Shown: positions 24,789 through 33,561, numbered from the stretch's first letter. The stretch: 64,000 nucleotides of DNA from JBLEFH01 sp047345645 (GCA_047345645.1 JBLEFH010000004.1); one strand, 5' to 3'. Numbers and translations are program-made. The notes: generated by a model not told the origin, from the letters alone.

Positions 24789-26254
24789 TGACCGCTGAGA
24801 GCCGGATCGCGATCAAGGACCTCAAGGGCACCGATCCGCGTTTTGGCTATCTGCCGCTCATGGATGACGACGCGGATGTGCTGCGCCGCGTAATCCTACA
24901 ACAGGCGGGGATGCGGCTCCCCGATCCGCAGAATATCGTGCGCCGCCCGCTCCTCCCCGACCATCCCGGCCTTTCGCCAACCGGTGTCTATATCGCCGCC
25001 GTGTCGAACCCGGTGACGCGGCTGTTGCAGAATTACGTGACGGCGGCGCTCCTGCCCGGTAAGCGGCGGCAGGAGCGTCTCGTCGCCTTTCTCAGTGAAT
25101 CTGAGGGCTATGACGTCACGCCCGGCGCGAGTTTGGACACGCATCGCCGCAATCTCGATGCGCTTCTGGAATGGATCGCCGAGGCGCGGGAAGGCGGGCC
25201 GCTGCAAAAGCTTGGCAAACGCTGGCGCCCGCAGACCCGCCCGCTCGCGCGGCTCGCTTTCGCCAATGGGCTGATCGTGCCGCAGGAGCGGTTCGGCGAG
25301 GTTGTCGCGCAGTATATGGCGGAGGAGCTGCCCGAGCTGCTGCCGCTGCCGGAAAGCATCCCGACACCGGCGCAAACGCTTCTGTCGCAAGAGGATTTGC
25401 GCCCGGATCAGATCCAGAAGATCGAGGATCTTTATGGCTCGGATCTGCATTACTGGGTCGAGGCGCGGGATTTTTGCGCCGCGCTGAAAACGCAAGCCTG
25501 GGTGCCGCCCGCCCCGCCGACGCAGCCCGCATCCACCGAGGTTCAGGCGCTCGGCACGGAGAGCCTGCCGCTTTACGCCATCACCACCGCGAAAACCGGC
25601 TGCACTTTCCTGCGCAATCTGATGTATCGGCTGGCGCATGGCCGCCTTTACGACGACCCGATGGATATCGCCAACGCGCCGGATCTGCCGCGCATTTCGG
25701 TCACAAGAAGCCAAGTCGAGGCGGGGCTTGGCATCTTCATGGTGCGCGACCCGCGAGACCGGTTCTTTTCGCTCTATTTCGACAAGGTGATCGGCACCGG
25801 GCCGCACGCCTTTCCCTTTATCGCCGAGACGCTGGAGCAAGGCGGCGGCTTCACACGCACGCCCGAAACCGCGGACGATCACCGCGCCAATTGCCACCTG
25901 CTGCTCGACATGATCGCGCGACAGATGGGGCAACGGGGGCGTGACAAACTCAACCCCCATTGGCGGCCGCAGCAGTATCGCGCCAGTCTCGCGACCGCGT
26001 TCGGCTTCCAGCCCGTCGACCTCAGCAACGCCCGCGCGCAGATCACCGCCCTCGCCGCGCCGCTGATCCCTGAGATTGGGACGATCATCGAGAGTCTGCC
26101 GCCGCTCAATGAAAGCGTGAAACCGATCCCGACCGCGGAGCTCACAACACCCGATCTCGAACGCCGCATCGCCGATCTTTATCCCGACGACATGCTCCTC
26201 TATGCAAAGACCCGTGACACTTGGGCGGAGACGGGCGCTCCCCCCAAATTATAG
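24788..26254 (+). CDS. Sulfotransferase-like protein with an internal duplication
   Basis: The C-terminal half has the two PAPS-binding elements of carbohydrate sulfotransferases: TTAKTGCTFLRN (267-278, phosphosulfate loop) and FMVRDPRDRFFSLYFDKV (318-335, 3'-phosphate loop). The N-terminal half is homologous at a constant offset of about 246 residues (THRRNLDALLEW at 118 versus DHRANCHLLLDM at 364; WRPQ at 146 and 392; IEDLY at 212 versus IADLY at 461), but lacks the TAKTGC loop, so only the C-terminal domain is likely catalytic. A Pro-rich linker (239-247) joins them. Start is ATG 24788 overlapping rbfA. Function in the rbfA-truB operon is unexplained; sulfation of a surface polysaccharide is a guess. 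Confidence 0.75.
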   Translation: MTAESRIAIKDLKGTDPRFGYLPLMDDDADVLRRVILQQAGMRLPDPQNIVRRPLLPDHPGLSPTGVYIAAVSNPVTRLLQNYVTAALLPGKRRQERLVAFLSESEGYDVTPGASLDTHRRNLDALLEWIAEAREGGPLQKLGKRWRPQTRPLARLAFANGLIVPQERFGEVVAQYMAEELPELLPLPESIPTPAQTLLSQEDLRPDQIQKIEDLYGSDLHYWVEARDFCAALKTQAWVPPAPPTQPASTEVQALGTESLPLYAITTAKTGCTFLRNLMYRLAHGRLYDDPMDIANAPDLPRISVTRSQVEAGLGIFMVRDPRDRFFSLYFDKVIGTGPHAFPFIAETLEQGGGFTRTPETADDHRANCHLLLDMIARQMGQRGRDKLNPHWRPQQYRASLATAFGFQPVDLSNARAQITALAAPLIPEIGTIIESLPPLNESVKPIPTAELTTPDLERRIADLYPDDMLLYAKTRDTWAETGAPPKL

Positions 26255-26277
26255 GCGAAACTCTAAAGGGGCGACGC

Positions 26278-27183
26278 ATGGCGAGACGCAAAAAAGGGCG
26301 GTCCATTTCCGGCTGGCTGATCGTGGACAAACCCGCCGGGTGGAGTTCCGCAGCCGTCGTGAACAAGGTCAAATGGGCGTTTGAGGCGCAAAAGGCGGGC
26401 CATGCGGGCACGCTCGACCCGGACGCCACCGGCCTTCTCGCCATCGCACTTGGCGAGGCGACCAAGACCGTCCCCTATCTCACCGACGCGCTGAAAGCCT
26501 ATGATTTCGCGGTCAATTGGGGCGCGGCGACCAATACGGATGACCTCGAAGGCGAGGTGATCGCGACCCGCGACGCGCGCCCGAGCGAGGCCGATGTGAT
26601 CGCCGCGCTCCCCGCCTTCACCGGCGAGATCATGCAAGTGCCGCCCGCCTTCTCCGCCGTGAAAATCGACGGCGAACGCGCCTATAAAGCCGCGCGCAAG
26701 GGCGAAGGGGTGGCGCTCAAAGCCCGCCCGCTCTTCGTCGACACCCTCCGCCTCGACGCCCACACACAAGACCAATCCCGCCTCCACATGGTCTGCGGCA
26801 AGGGCGGCTATGTCCGCGCCATCGGGCGGGATTTGGGCGAAACCCTCGGCTGCCTCGGCCATATCGCGTGGCTCCGCCGGGTCTGGTCCGGCCCGTTCAC
26901 ACTGGAAGATGCGGTGAGCCTCGACGACATCGAAACCCGCGCCCGCACCCCCGAGATCGACGAACTGCTGCTCCCCATCGAAACCGCCCTCGCGGACCTC
27001 CCCCGCATGACCGCCACCGAAGCCGGCGCCCTCCGCCTTACCAACGGCAACCCCGGCGAGGTGATCGGGGATGCCGAGCCGGGCGAGATGGTCTGGGCCG
27101 CACGGGATGGCGCACCGATTGCGATTGGTCGGTATATGGGCGGGATGCTGCACCCGGATCGGGTGTTTCGGGTTGAGGTGTAA
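26278..27183 (+). CDS. truB: tRNA pseudouridine(55) synthase TruB
   Basis: Makes pseudouridine 55 in the T-loop of tRNAs. The 301-residue protein has the family signatures GWLIVDKPAGWSSAAVVNKV, the catalytic Asp in HAGTLDPDATGLL, and GGYVRAIGRDLGETLG. Family members usually begin shortly before the GWLIVDKP block, so ATG 26278 with AAGGGG upstream is preferred to the 26221 start. Its last codons carry the ribosome site of the following A+T-rich gene. Confidence 0.96.
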   Translation: MARRKKGRSISGWLIVDKPAGWSSAAVVNKVKWAFEAQKAGHAGTLDPDATGLLAIALGEATKTVPYLTDALKAYDFAVNWGAATNTDDLEGEVIATRDARPSEADVIAALPAFTGEIMQVPPAFSAVKIDGERAYKAARKGEGVALKARPLFVDTLRLDAHTQDQSRLHMVCGKGGYVRAIGRDLGETLGCLGHIAWLRRVWSGPFTLEDAVSLDDIETRARTPEIDELLLPIETALADLPRMTATEAGALRLTNGNPGEVIGDAEPGEMVWAARDGAPIAIGRYMGGMLHPDRVFRVEV

Positions 27184-27185
27184 TT

Positions 27186-28091
27186 ATGCAGTTTAATAGG
27201 ATCATACTCACGCTTTGCTTAGTGAGCTTACCCTTCTCAGTCCTGTCTCAAGAGGAGGAAGATCGTTCAGCCTTAGGTCAAAGTTCATTCGAAATAACGA
27301 GTGAAACTCCGGCTTGGATAGAAGAAATTGAAGAGCCTTCAAATTTAAGAGCGCAAGGAGCTGAACTATCAATCGCTCTACAAAAGGAATCGATTTCTGT
27401 TGATCGACTTGCAATGCGGGCATCTTGGCTTTCGACTCTTGTAGCGATGATCGCAGCCAGCCTCCTTTTATGGACATTGCTACTCACCCGCCAAGCAAAT
27501 GCGGCGGCAAGGGAGGCCGTTGAGGTTACTCGTAAAGCCTCAATAGACCAATCGCGTGCATACATTCATGTCGATGCAGCAACAATCACTTGGGGGAACA
27601 AGTTTGGAGAACACCCGGAAGTCACACTAACCGCGATAAACAGCGGTCAAACACCGGCTAAATGGTTTGAAATCATCTCGGTATGTAGTGCGCGAGAACT
27701 TAATGATAAAAATTCTCTGCACTCAACTGAGATCTTTATACAACGCAAGGCGACACGATGGAACGCTTTTCCAGCAAATGATGAACAAACAATGCCAGGC
27801 ATTCAGACACAAAAGGACTTTGATGCACTAAAAGGGTCTTACGCAAAGAAAGATATTTTAATCTCAATATCTGGGAAAATACGTTACTGCACCTTTTACG
27901 ACGAAATTTTCGAATCTGATTTTTTGTTTGAGCACGCCAATACTCCAAAATATCGCGAAATATCTCGCGAAATTATTGGCACAGAACTTGCACCTCATGG
28001 CGTGCCAATTAATGTAGTTGAAACGGATGAACAATCGCATCGGATTCCAAAATCGCCTTCGCATGACATCCGGACATTTGTAAGATTGTGA
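27186..28091 (+). CDS. Uncharacterised membrane protein, A+T-rich, probably acquired
   Basis: Not recognised. The 301-residue product has an N-terminal signal-like stretch (1-21), an acidic segment, a membrane segment (about 80-101), a helical stretch AREAVEVTRKASIDQSRAYI, and a beta-rich soluble domain. Single-membrane-span proteins with this A/R-rich helix then RAYI occur as hypothetical genes in variable regions. Base and codon use are clearly more A+T-rich than truB and rpsO. It begins 2 bp after the truB stop with GAGGTG inside the truB tail, and ends near a hairpin at 28163-28184. Function cannot be assigned. Confidence 0.6.
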   Translation: MQFNRIILTLCLVSLPFSVLSQEEEDRSALGQSSFEITSETPAWIEEIEEPSNLRAQGAELSIALQKESISVDRLAMRASWLSTLVAMIAASLLLWTLLLTRQANAAAREAVEVTRKASIDQSRAYIHVDAATITWGNKFGEHPEVTLTAINSGQTPAKWFEIISVCSARELNDKNSLHSTEIFIQRKATRWNAFPANDEQTMPGIQTQKDFDALKGSYAKKDILISISGKIRYCTFYDEIFESDFLFEHANTPKYREISREIIGTELAPHGVPINVVETDEQSHRIPKSPSHDIRTFVRL

Positions 28092-28162
28092 AAATGGCTT
28101 GCTTTTAGGCTGATCTACCATCCCCCTTCCCTTCCCGCCAAAAATCTGCCATATACCGCCGC

Positions 28163-28184
28163 ACACCCCCTCTCATGGGGGTGT
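28163..28184 (+). terminator. Hairpin upstream of rpsO (possible terminator or leader structure)
   Basis: Perfect 8-bp stem ACACCCCC / GGGGGTGT with loop TCTCAT, followed by TATCTTTCC. It lies after the A+T-rich gene and 61 bp before rpsO, so it may terminate the truB-side transcript, or form part of the rpsO leader that S15 could regulate. Confidence 0.45.
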
Positions 28185-28244
28185 TATCTTTCCATGACCC
28201 CGCTGGACGACATCCCGGCTGGGCCGAAACACAAGGAGATCCCG

Positions 28245-28514
28245 ATGTCGATCACAGCAGACGCCAAAGAAAAGCTCATCAAGGAATATGCGACGAAAGA
28301 CGGTGATACCGGCTCCCCCGAGGTGCAGGTTGCCATTCTGACGCATCGCATCACCAACCTGACCGAGCATTTCAAAGGTCACAAGAAGGACAACCACTCG
28401 CGGCGTGGCCTTCTCAAAATGGTTTCGCAGCGTCGTAAGCTGCTCGACTATGTCAAAGCCAAGGATGAAGAGCGTTACAAAAAGCTCATCACCAGCCTCG
28501 GCATCCGCCGTTAA
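28245..28514 (+). CDS. rpsO: 30S ribosomal protein S15
   Basis: Primary 16S-binding protein of the 30S platform, also a bridge to 23S rRNA. The 89-residue product contains DTGSPEVQVAILTHRI, HFKGHKKDNHSRRGLLKMV and the C-terminal ERYKKLITSLGIRR, all family signatures. ATG at 28245 has AAGGAGA upstream; the in-frame ATG at 28194 would add 17 non-family residues. S15 usually autoregulates through its mRNA leader, but no proven leader structure is claimed here. Confidence 0.98.
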   Translation: MSITADAKEKLIKEYATKDGDTGSPEVQVAILTHRITNLTEHFKGHKKDNHSRRGLLKMVSQRRKLLDYVKAKDEERYKKLITSLGIRR

Positions 28515-28525
28515 TCTGATTTCGG

Positions 28526-28552
28526 GAGCGCGCCCTTTGCCGGGCGCGTTTC
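28526..28552 (+). terminator. Hairpin downstream of rpsO
   Basis: CGCGCCC (28529-28535) and GGGCGCG (28542-28548) with loop TTTGC-type, followed by TTTCC. The T-run is short, so partial termination or RNA processing between rpsO and pnp is plausible. Confidence 0.55.
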
Positions 28553-28649
28553 CATATGTGCCGCCCGTTTCGCCCCGAACGGTCCGGCAGGATGGAAAGG
28601 GGCAACGGAAAACGGGGCCGCAGGGGCGGTGCCCGGTTAAGGAAACGCT

Positions 28650-30788
28650 ATGTTCAATGAAGTTAAAAAGACGATCCAGTGGGGGCGTGAGACGCTGACT
28701 CTGGAGACGGGCAAGGTTGCGCGTCAGGCAGATGGCACGGTCATCGCCACCCTTGGGGAAACCTGTGTGATGGCTAACGTCACCTTCGCCAAGGAAGCCA
28801 AAGAGGGCGTGGATTTCTTCCCGCTCACGGTGAACTATCAGGAAAAATTCTACGCGGCTGGCAAGATCCCCGGCGGTTTCTTCAAACGTGAAGGCCGTCC
28901 GACCGAAAAAGAGACGCTGACCTCGCGCCTCATCGACCGCCCCATCCGCCCGCTCTTCGTGCCGGGCTTCAAGCATGAGACGCAGGTGGTCTGCACGGTG
29001 CTGTCGCATGATCTCGAAAACGATCCCGATATCGTCGCGATGATTGCCGCATCGGCGGCGCTGACGATTTCCGGCGTGCCGTTCATGGGCCCGATTGCCG
29101 CGGCTCGCGTAGGGTTCGCGAATGGTGAATATGTGCTGAACCCGCCCGTCGAGGACATGCACAAGCTGCGCCAGAACCCTGAGCAGCGTCTCGACCTCGT
29201 CGTCGCTGGCACCAAAGATGCCGTGATGATGGTGGAGTCCGAAGCTTATGAGCTGTCGGAAGAGGAAATGCTTGGCGCCGTGACCTTCGGTCATGACCAG
29301 ATGCAGCCGGTGATCGACGCGATCATTTCGCTGGCCGAGTCGGCGGCGAAAGAGCCGTTCGACTTCACCCCGCCGGATTACAGCGCGCTTTACGAGAAGG
29401 TCGCTGGCCTTGGCGAAGCGAAGATGCGCGATGCCTATGCGATCAAGGACAAGGGCGACCGCCGCGACGCGATCCAGGCTGTCCGCGAAGAAATCGTGGG
29501 CAATCTGTCGGAAGAAGAGCTGGACGACAAAAACCTCGGCTCCGCGCTCAAGAAGCTGGAATCGACCGTCCTGCGCGGCGATGTGATCAAGACCGGCAGC
29601 CGCATTGACGGCCGTTCGCTCGACACCGTGCGTGCGATCGAAGCGGAAGCGGGCGTACTGCCCCGCACCCACGGCTCGGCGCTCTTCACCCGCGGCGAAA
29701 CGCAGTCGCTCTGCGTTGTGACCCTCGGCACCGGCGACAATGAGCAGATCATCGACGCACTTGACGGCGAGAGCCGCGAGAATTTCATGCTGCACTACAA
29801 CTTCCCGCCCTATTCGGTCGGTGAGACGGGCCGCATGGGCAGCCCGGGCCGCCGCGAAATCGGCCACGGGAAACTCGCATGGCGCGCCCTTCAGGCGGTT
29901 CTGCCAGCCCCGACGGACTTCCCCTACACCATCCGCGTGGTCTCCGAGATCACCGAGTCGAACGGCTCGTCCTCGATGGCCACCGTCTGCGGCGGTTCGC
30001 TCTCGATGATGGATGCGGGCGTTCCGCTGAAAGCGCCGGTGGCCGGTGTGGCCATGGGTCTCATCCTCGAAGGCGACGAGTTTGCGGTTCTGACTGACAT
30101 CCTCGGCGATGAAGATCACCTCGGCGATATGGACTTTAAAGTGGCGGGCACCGAAAACGGCATCACCTCGCTCCAGATGGACATCAAGGTTGCCGGGATC
30201 ACGCCGGAAATCATGAGCCAGGCCCTCGCGCAGGCGAAAGGTGGCCGGATGCATATCCTCGACGAAATGGGCAAAGCCCTTTCGGAAGCCGGTGCGTTCT
30301 CCGCACATGCGCCGAAGATCGAAACGATCCAGATTGCCACCGACAAGATCCGCGAAGTGATCGGGTCCGGCGGCAAGGTGATCCGCTCCATCGTCGAGGA
30401 GTCGGGCGCGAAGGTCGACATCAACGACGACGGCCAGATCAAGATCGCCTCGAACGATCAGGACAAGATCGACGCGGCCAAGAAGATGATCATGGAAATC
30501 GCCGCCGAGCCGGAAGTGGGCGCGGTCTATACCGGGAAAGTCGTGAAGATCATGGACTTCGGTGCGTTCGTGAACTTCTTCGGCAAGCGCGACGGCCTCG
30601 TCCATGTCAGCCAGATGGCCAACGAGCGCGTCGGCCACCCGAAGGACGTCGTGTCCGAAGGGCAGGACGTGAAGGTCAAACTGATGGGCTTCGATGATCG
30701 CGGCAAGGTGCGCCTGTCGATGAAAGTCGTCGATCAGGAAACCGGCGAAGAGATCGGCCAGAAAGCCACCGCGGACGAGGAAGAGTAA
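28650..30788 (+). CDS. pnp: Polyribonucleotide nucleotidyltransferase (PNPase)
   Basis: Phosphorolytic 3'-5' exoribonuclease of the degradosome. The 712-residue protein has the two RNase PH-like domains (FFPLTVNYQEKFYAAGKIPGG and FPPYSVGETGRMGSPGRR), a KH domain (IGSGGKVIRSI), and an S1 domain (GAVYTGKVVKIMDFGAFVNF) with a short acidic tail. ATG 28650 has AAGGA upstream. The rpsO-pnp order is ancestral; a strong terminator closes the unit at 30812-30843. Confidence 0.98.
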   Translation: MFNEVKKTIQWGRETLTLETGKVARQADGTVIATLGETCVMANVTFAKEAKEGVDFFPLTVNYQEKFYAAGKIPGGFFKREGRPTEKETLTSRLIDRPIRPLFVPGFKHETQVVCTVLSHDLENDPDIVAMIAASAALTISGVPFMGPIAAARVGFANGEYVLNPPVEDMHKLRQNPEQRLDLVVAGTKDAVMMVESEAYELSEEEMLGAVTFGHDQMQPVIDAIISLAESAAKEPFDFTPPDYSALYEKVAGLGEAKMRDAYAIKDKGDRRDAIQAVREEIVGNLSEEELDDKNLGSALKKLESTVLRGDVIKTGSRIDGRSLDTVRAIEAEAGVLPRTHGSALFTRGETQSLCVVTLGTGDNEQIIDALDGESRENFMLHYNFPPYSVGETGRMGSPGRREIGHGKLAWRALQAVLPAPTDFPYTIRVVSEITESNGSSSMATVCGGSLSMMDAGVPLKAPVAGVAMGLILEGDEFAVLTDILGDEDHLGDMDFKVAGTENGITSLQMDIKVAGITPEIMSQALAQAKGGRMHILDEMGKALSEAGAFSAHAPKIETIQIATDKIREVIGSGGKVIRSIVEESGAKVDINDDGQIKIASNDQDKIDAAKKMIMEIAAEPEVGAVYTGKVVKIMDFGAFVNFFGKRDGLVHVSQMANERVGHPKDVVSEGQDVKVKLMGFDDRGKVRLSMKVVDQETGEEIGQKATADEEE

Positions 30789-30811
30789 GCCTCACTCGCT
30801 GGTTAGAAACG

Positions 30812-30843
30812 AAACGCCCCGCAGAGATGCGGGGCGTTTTTTT
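30812..30843 (+). terminator. Intrinsic terminator of pnp
   Basis: Stem AAACGCCCCGC / GCGGGGCGTTT with loop AGAGAT followed by a T-run of seven. Textbook form, ending the rpsO-pnp transcription unit. Confidence 0.95.
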
Positions 30844-30854
30844 AGAACTATCCT

Positions 30855-30880
30855 TTGATATTAAGATAAAATTATATAAT
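30855..30880 (+). promoter_or_regulatory. Possible promoter of the DUF3800 gene, nearly leaderless
   Basis: A perfect TATAAT (30875-30880) lies 8 bp before the ATG at 30889. TTGATA at 30855-30860 is a possible -35 but the spacer is only 14 bp. If the -10 is used, transcription would start within a few bases of the start codon, giving a leaderless or near-leaderless mRNA. The region is A+T-rich, so chance is a real alternative. Confidence 0.35.
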
Positions 30881-30888
30881 TTTGCGAG

Positions 30889-31707
30889 ATGGCGTATTCT
30901 TATAATGTATATATAGACGAATCTGGAGACGACGGTCTCTCCAAATTTAGACAGCCCGGTGGTAAAGGTGGAGCTTCACACTGGCTGGTGATCGGCGCTT
31001 GCATAGTGCGCGCAAGTCGCGATCTCGAGTTGGTTGAATTGCGAGATAAAATTAGAGCTGAGTGCAAGCCTAAATCTAAACGCAGGGATATCCACTTTAA
31101 GGATATGACCCATTCTCAAAAACGGCGTTCCTGCCAAATTATCGGAGGTAGTCCGTTACGTTTCTCGTGCGTACTCGGATACAAAAACACCCCTGAGGCA
31201 TCTACATTCACTGAGAAAAATCAACTTTATTTCTATCTCACCAGATTTTTGATTGAGAGAGTATCATGGTTCTGCAGAGACTATCGTCCTATTGTCAAAG
31301 AAGGTGACGGCAGAGCTAAGATCGTATTTTCTCGTCGCGGCGGCTTAAGCTATGATGGCTTCAAAGAGTACTTGGAGAGACTCAAAAAGGATCAAAATTG
31401 CAGAATTCATTGGCCTGCCATCGATATTTCTGCTGTAGACGCCCAAGACCACTCAAAACTCGCAGCGTTACAAATAGCGGACTTTGGAGTGAGTGCGATT
31501 GCTTCCGCAATCGAGCCAGATTTATATGGAAACGTTGAAGATAAATACATAAACGAAATTAGTAAAAATATATATCAAAGGCATGGGAATTATATGAGTT
31601 ATGGCCTCAAGTTCCTTCCCGATATTGATAGCGTATCCTTGAGCCCGAGCCAAAAGAATGTTTTCAAAGATTTTGTAAATTATAATGGGCAGCCCCCCGG
31701 CCCATAA
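30889..31707 (+). CDS. DUF3800 domain protein, A+T-rich, probably acquired
   Basis: The 272-residue protein fits the DUF3800 family, predicted RNase H-like nuclease-fold proteins: YIDESGDDG (Asp10, Glu11) at the N-terminus, DIHFKDM (68-72 region), and LAALQIADF (Asp198) near the C-terminus supply the acidic residues expected of a metal-dependent active site. Members are often found with mobile or defence genes. Composition is much more A+T-rich than neighbours, and it stands alone right after the pnp terminator with no partner gene, so a defence role is speculative. The Shine-Dalgarno is weak. Confidence 0.78.
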   Translation: MAYSYNVYIDESGDDGLSKFRQPGGKGGASHWLVIGACIVRASRDLELVELRDKIRAECKPKSKRRDIHFKDMTHSQKRRSCQIIGGSPLRFSCVLGYKNTPEASTFTEKNQLYFYLTRFLIERVSWFCRDYRPIVKEGDGRAKIVFSRRGGLSYDGFKEYLERLKKDQNCRIHWPAIDISAVDAQDHSKLAALQIADFGVSAIASAIEPDLYGNVEDKYINEISKNIYQRHGNYMSYGLKFLPDIDSVSLSPSQKNVFKDFVNYNGQPPGP

Positions 31708-31857
31708 TTGCGATCTCTCGCCTGCATCCGATAGGGATACTCTGGGTAATTCCGGCGCATGACTGCCCTACGACCAATATAGGAAAATTCTCCTAACGAT
31801 CAATGATCTTTGTCACCTTTCTTCGCACTCAATTCAACACACTGATTTAATTAATTT

Positions 31858-33429
31858 TTAAAACTCCAACCCGAGCGCGAACCCGCCGAGCAGGTAACAG
31901 AACACGGTAATCAGCACGACGCCGATGATGTTCAGGACGAAGCCCCCTTTCGCCATTTGACCGATGGTGACTGCGCCCGTACCGAAGACGATCGCGTTTG
32001 GCGGGGTGCCGACCGGGAGCATGAAGGCGCAGGTTGCGGCGAAGGCGGCCGGGATCAGAAGGGTCATTGCGTCTGCGCCGATACCGACGGCGACACCGCC
32101 AAGGACGGGGATGAAAGTCGCCGCCGTGGCTGTGTTGCTGGTGACTTCGGTGAGGAACAGAACAATCAGGCAGACCGCGCCGACGAGCAGGATCGTCGGG
32201 AGCACTTGCAACCCTGTCACCTGTTGGCCGAACCAACTGTCGAGACCCGTTGCGGCCACCGCGCTGGCGAGGCTGAGACCACCGCCAAAGAGGAGCAGCA
32301 CGCCCCAAGGCAAGCCATCCTCCGCATCCTGCCAGTCGAGCACCATTTTGCCGCGATCATCGCCGGGGAGCAGAAACATCGTGATGCCTGCACCGATGGC
32401 AATCGCCGTGTCGTCGAGATTGCCGAACCAGCCGAGATTGTCGCCAAGGCCGGGGATGCTGGCGAGCAGGCCCGGCACCACCCAGAGGAACGCCGCGCCA
32501 CCAAAGACGAACATCACCATCCGTTCGCCCTGGCTGACCGCGCCGAGTTGGTGGATCTCGCTCTGAATCATCTCTTCGCCGCCGGGCACCTCGTCGAGAT
32601 CGAAACGGTAGAGGATCCGTGTCATCAACACCCAAGCGATCAGGATGAAGGTGAAGGCGAGCGGGACGCCGAGGATCATCCATTCGAGAAAACCGATGTC
32701 GCGGCCAAGCTCATCCGACGCATAGCCCGCAATGATCGCGTTTGGCGGGCTGCCAAGCAGCGTGCCGAGGCCGCCCATGGAGGCCGACCACGCAATCGCC
32801 AGCACGAGGCACACGCCGAAGCGGCGGATATTGTCATCGGCGATATGCGCGACATGGCCGGGCTTGTGCGGCACATCTTGGCCGCCGCCCGCGCGTTCGG
32901 CGACAAGGGTGAGGACAGAGAGACCGATGGGGAGCATCATCAGCGTCGTCGCCGTGTTCGAGACCCACATCGACAGGAAACCGGTCGCGATCATCAGGCC
33001 AAGAACAATCCGGCGCGGCTCTGCACCCACGCGGGCGAGGGTCAGGAGCGCGATCCGGCGGTGCAGGTTCCATTTCTCCATCGCAATGGCGATGAGAAAC
33101 CCGCCTAGAAAGAGGAAGACGATGGAGCTCGCATAAGGCGCGGTCGACTCGCCGACGGTGCGTTCCGTGAAGGCCGGGATCAGGACGATGGGGAGCAGCG
33201 AGGTCGCGGCCAGCGGGATCGCCTCGCTCATCCACCAGACCGCCATGAGCGTCGCAATCGCCGCCACGAAACGCGCATCGCTCGACAGTTCCGCCGAGCC
33301 GCCAAGCAGCAGCCAGACCACAATCGCCGCGATCACCCCCGCCGCACGCAGGATCCATGTCGTCTTCGCGGACCGCGGCGGATCCTGATATTCGTCAAAC
33401 TCACCTTGCTGGGGAATTGGCTCGCCCAT
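31858..33429 (-). CDS. DASS-family (SLC13) sodium/anion symporter
   Basis: A 523-residue inner-membrane transporter for di- or tricarboxylates or sulfate. It shows the two inverted repeats with the SNT motifs of the family, WVSNTATTLMMLP and VTSNTATAATFIPVL, followed by the GSPPNAI and VGTPPNAI segments that line the sodium and substrate sites. About 11-14 hydrophobic helices. The start at 33429 has GGGAGGA upstream. It is divergent from the MerR gene across 153 bp. Substrate cannot be read from the sequence. Confidence 0.9.
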   Translation of the reverse strand: MGEPIPQQGEFDEYQDPPRSAKTTWILRAAGVIAAIVVWLLLGGSAELSSDARFVAAIATLMAVWWMSEAIPLAATSLLPIVLIPAFTERTVGESTAPYASSIVFLFLGGFLIAIAMEKWNLHRRIALLTLARVGAEPRRIVLGLMIATGFLSMWVSNTATTLMMLPIGLSVLTLVAERAGGGQDVPHKPGHVAHIADDNIRRFGVCLVLAIAWSASMGGLGTLLGSPPNAIIAGYASDELGRDIGFLEWMILGVPLAFTFILIAWVLMTRILYRFDLDEVPGGEEMIQSEIHQLGAVSQGERMVMFVFGGAAFLWVVPGLLASIPGLGDNLGWFGNLDDTAIAIGAGITMFLLPGDDRGKMVLDWQDAEDGLPWGVLLLFGGGLSLASAVAATGLDSWFGQQVTGLQVLPTILLVGAVCLIVLFLTEVTSNTATAATFIPVLGGVAVGIGADAMTLLIPAAFAATCAFMLPVGTPPNAIVFGTGAVTIGQMAKGGFVLNIIGVVLITVFCYLLGGFALGLEF

Positions 33430-33530
33430 CGTATCCTCCCTTTTTTAACGAATGTTGACGTTACGGCATAACAGGACAATGAGAATTTCCAGAAAACTTG
33501 AACCATCATGCGGCGCAGCAAAAATAGGGC

Positions 33531-33561
33531 TTGAGCTGGAGTGCGCTCCAGCCGGTAGAAA
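33531..33561 (+). promoter_or_regulatory. MerR-type promoter and operator
   Basis: A -35 box TTGAGC (33531-33536) and -10 box TAGAAA (33556-33561) are separated by 19 bp, the overlong spacer that MerR-family activators correct by DNA distortion. The spacer carries a perfect dyad, GCTGGAG-TGCG-CTCCAGC (33535-33552), with 7-bp arms. The GGAG...CTCC core resembles NmlR/AdhR-type operators. It precedes the merR-like gene by about 21 bp, indicating autoregulation of the operon. Confidence 0.78.

Noticed and set aside
28173..30638. Minus-strand 821-codon open frame
   Set aside because: Antisense to rpsO and pnp; no domain and low-complexity His/Arg-rich translation.
33430..33530. Second promoter for the DASS gene on the minus strand
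   Set aside because: No -35/-10 pair with acceptable spacing could be defined.
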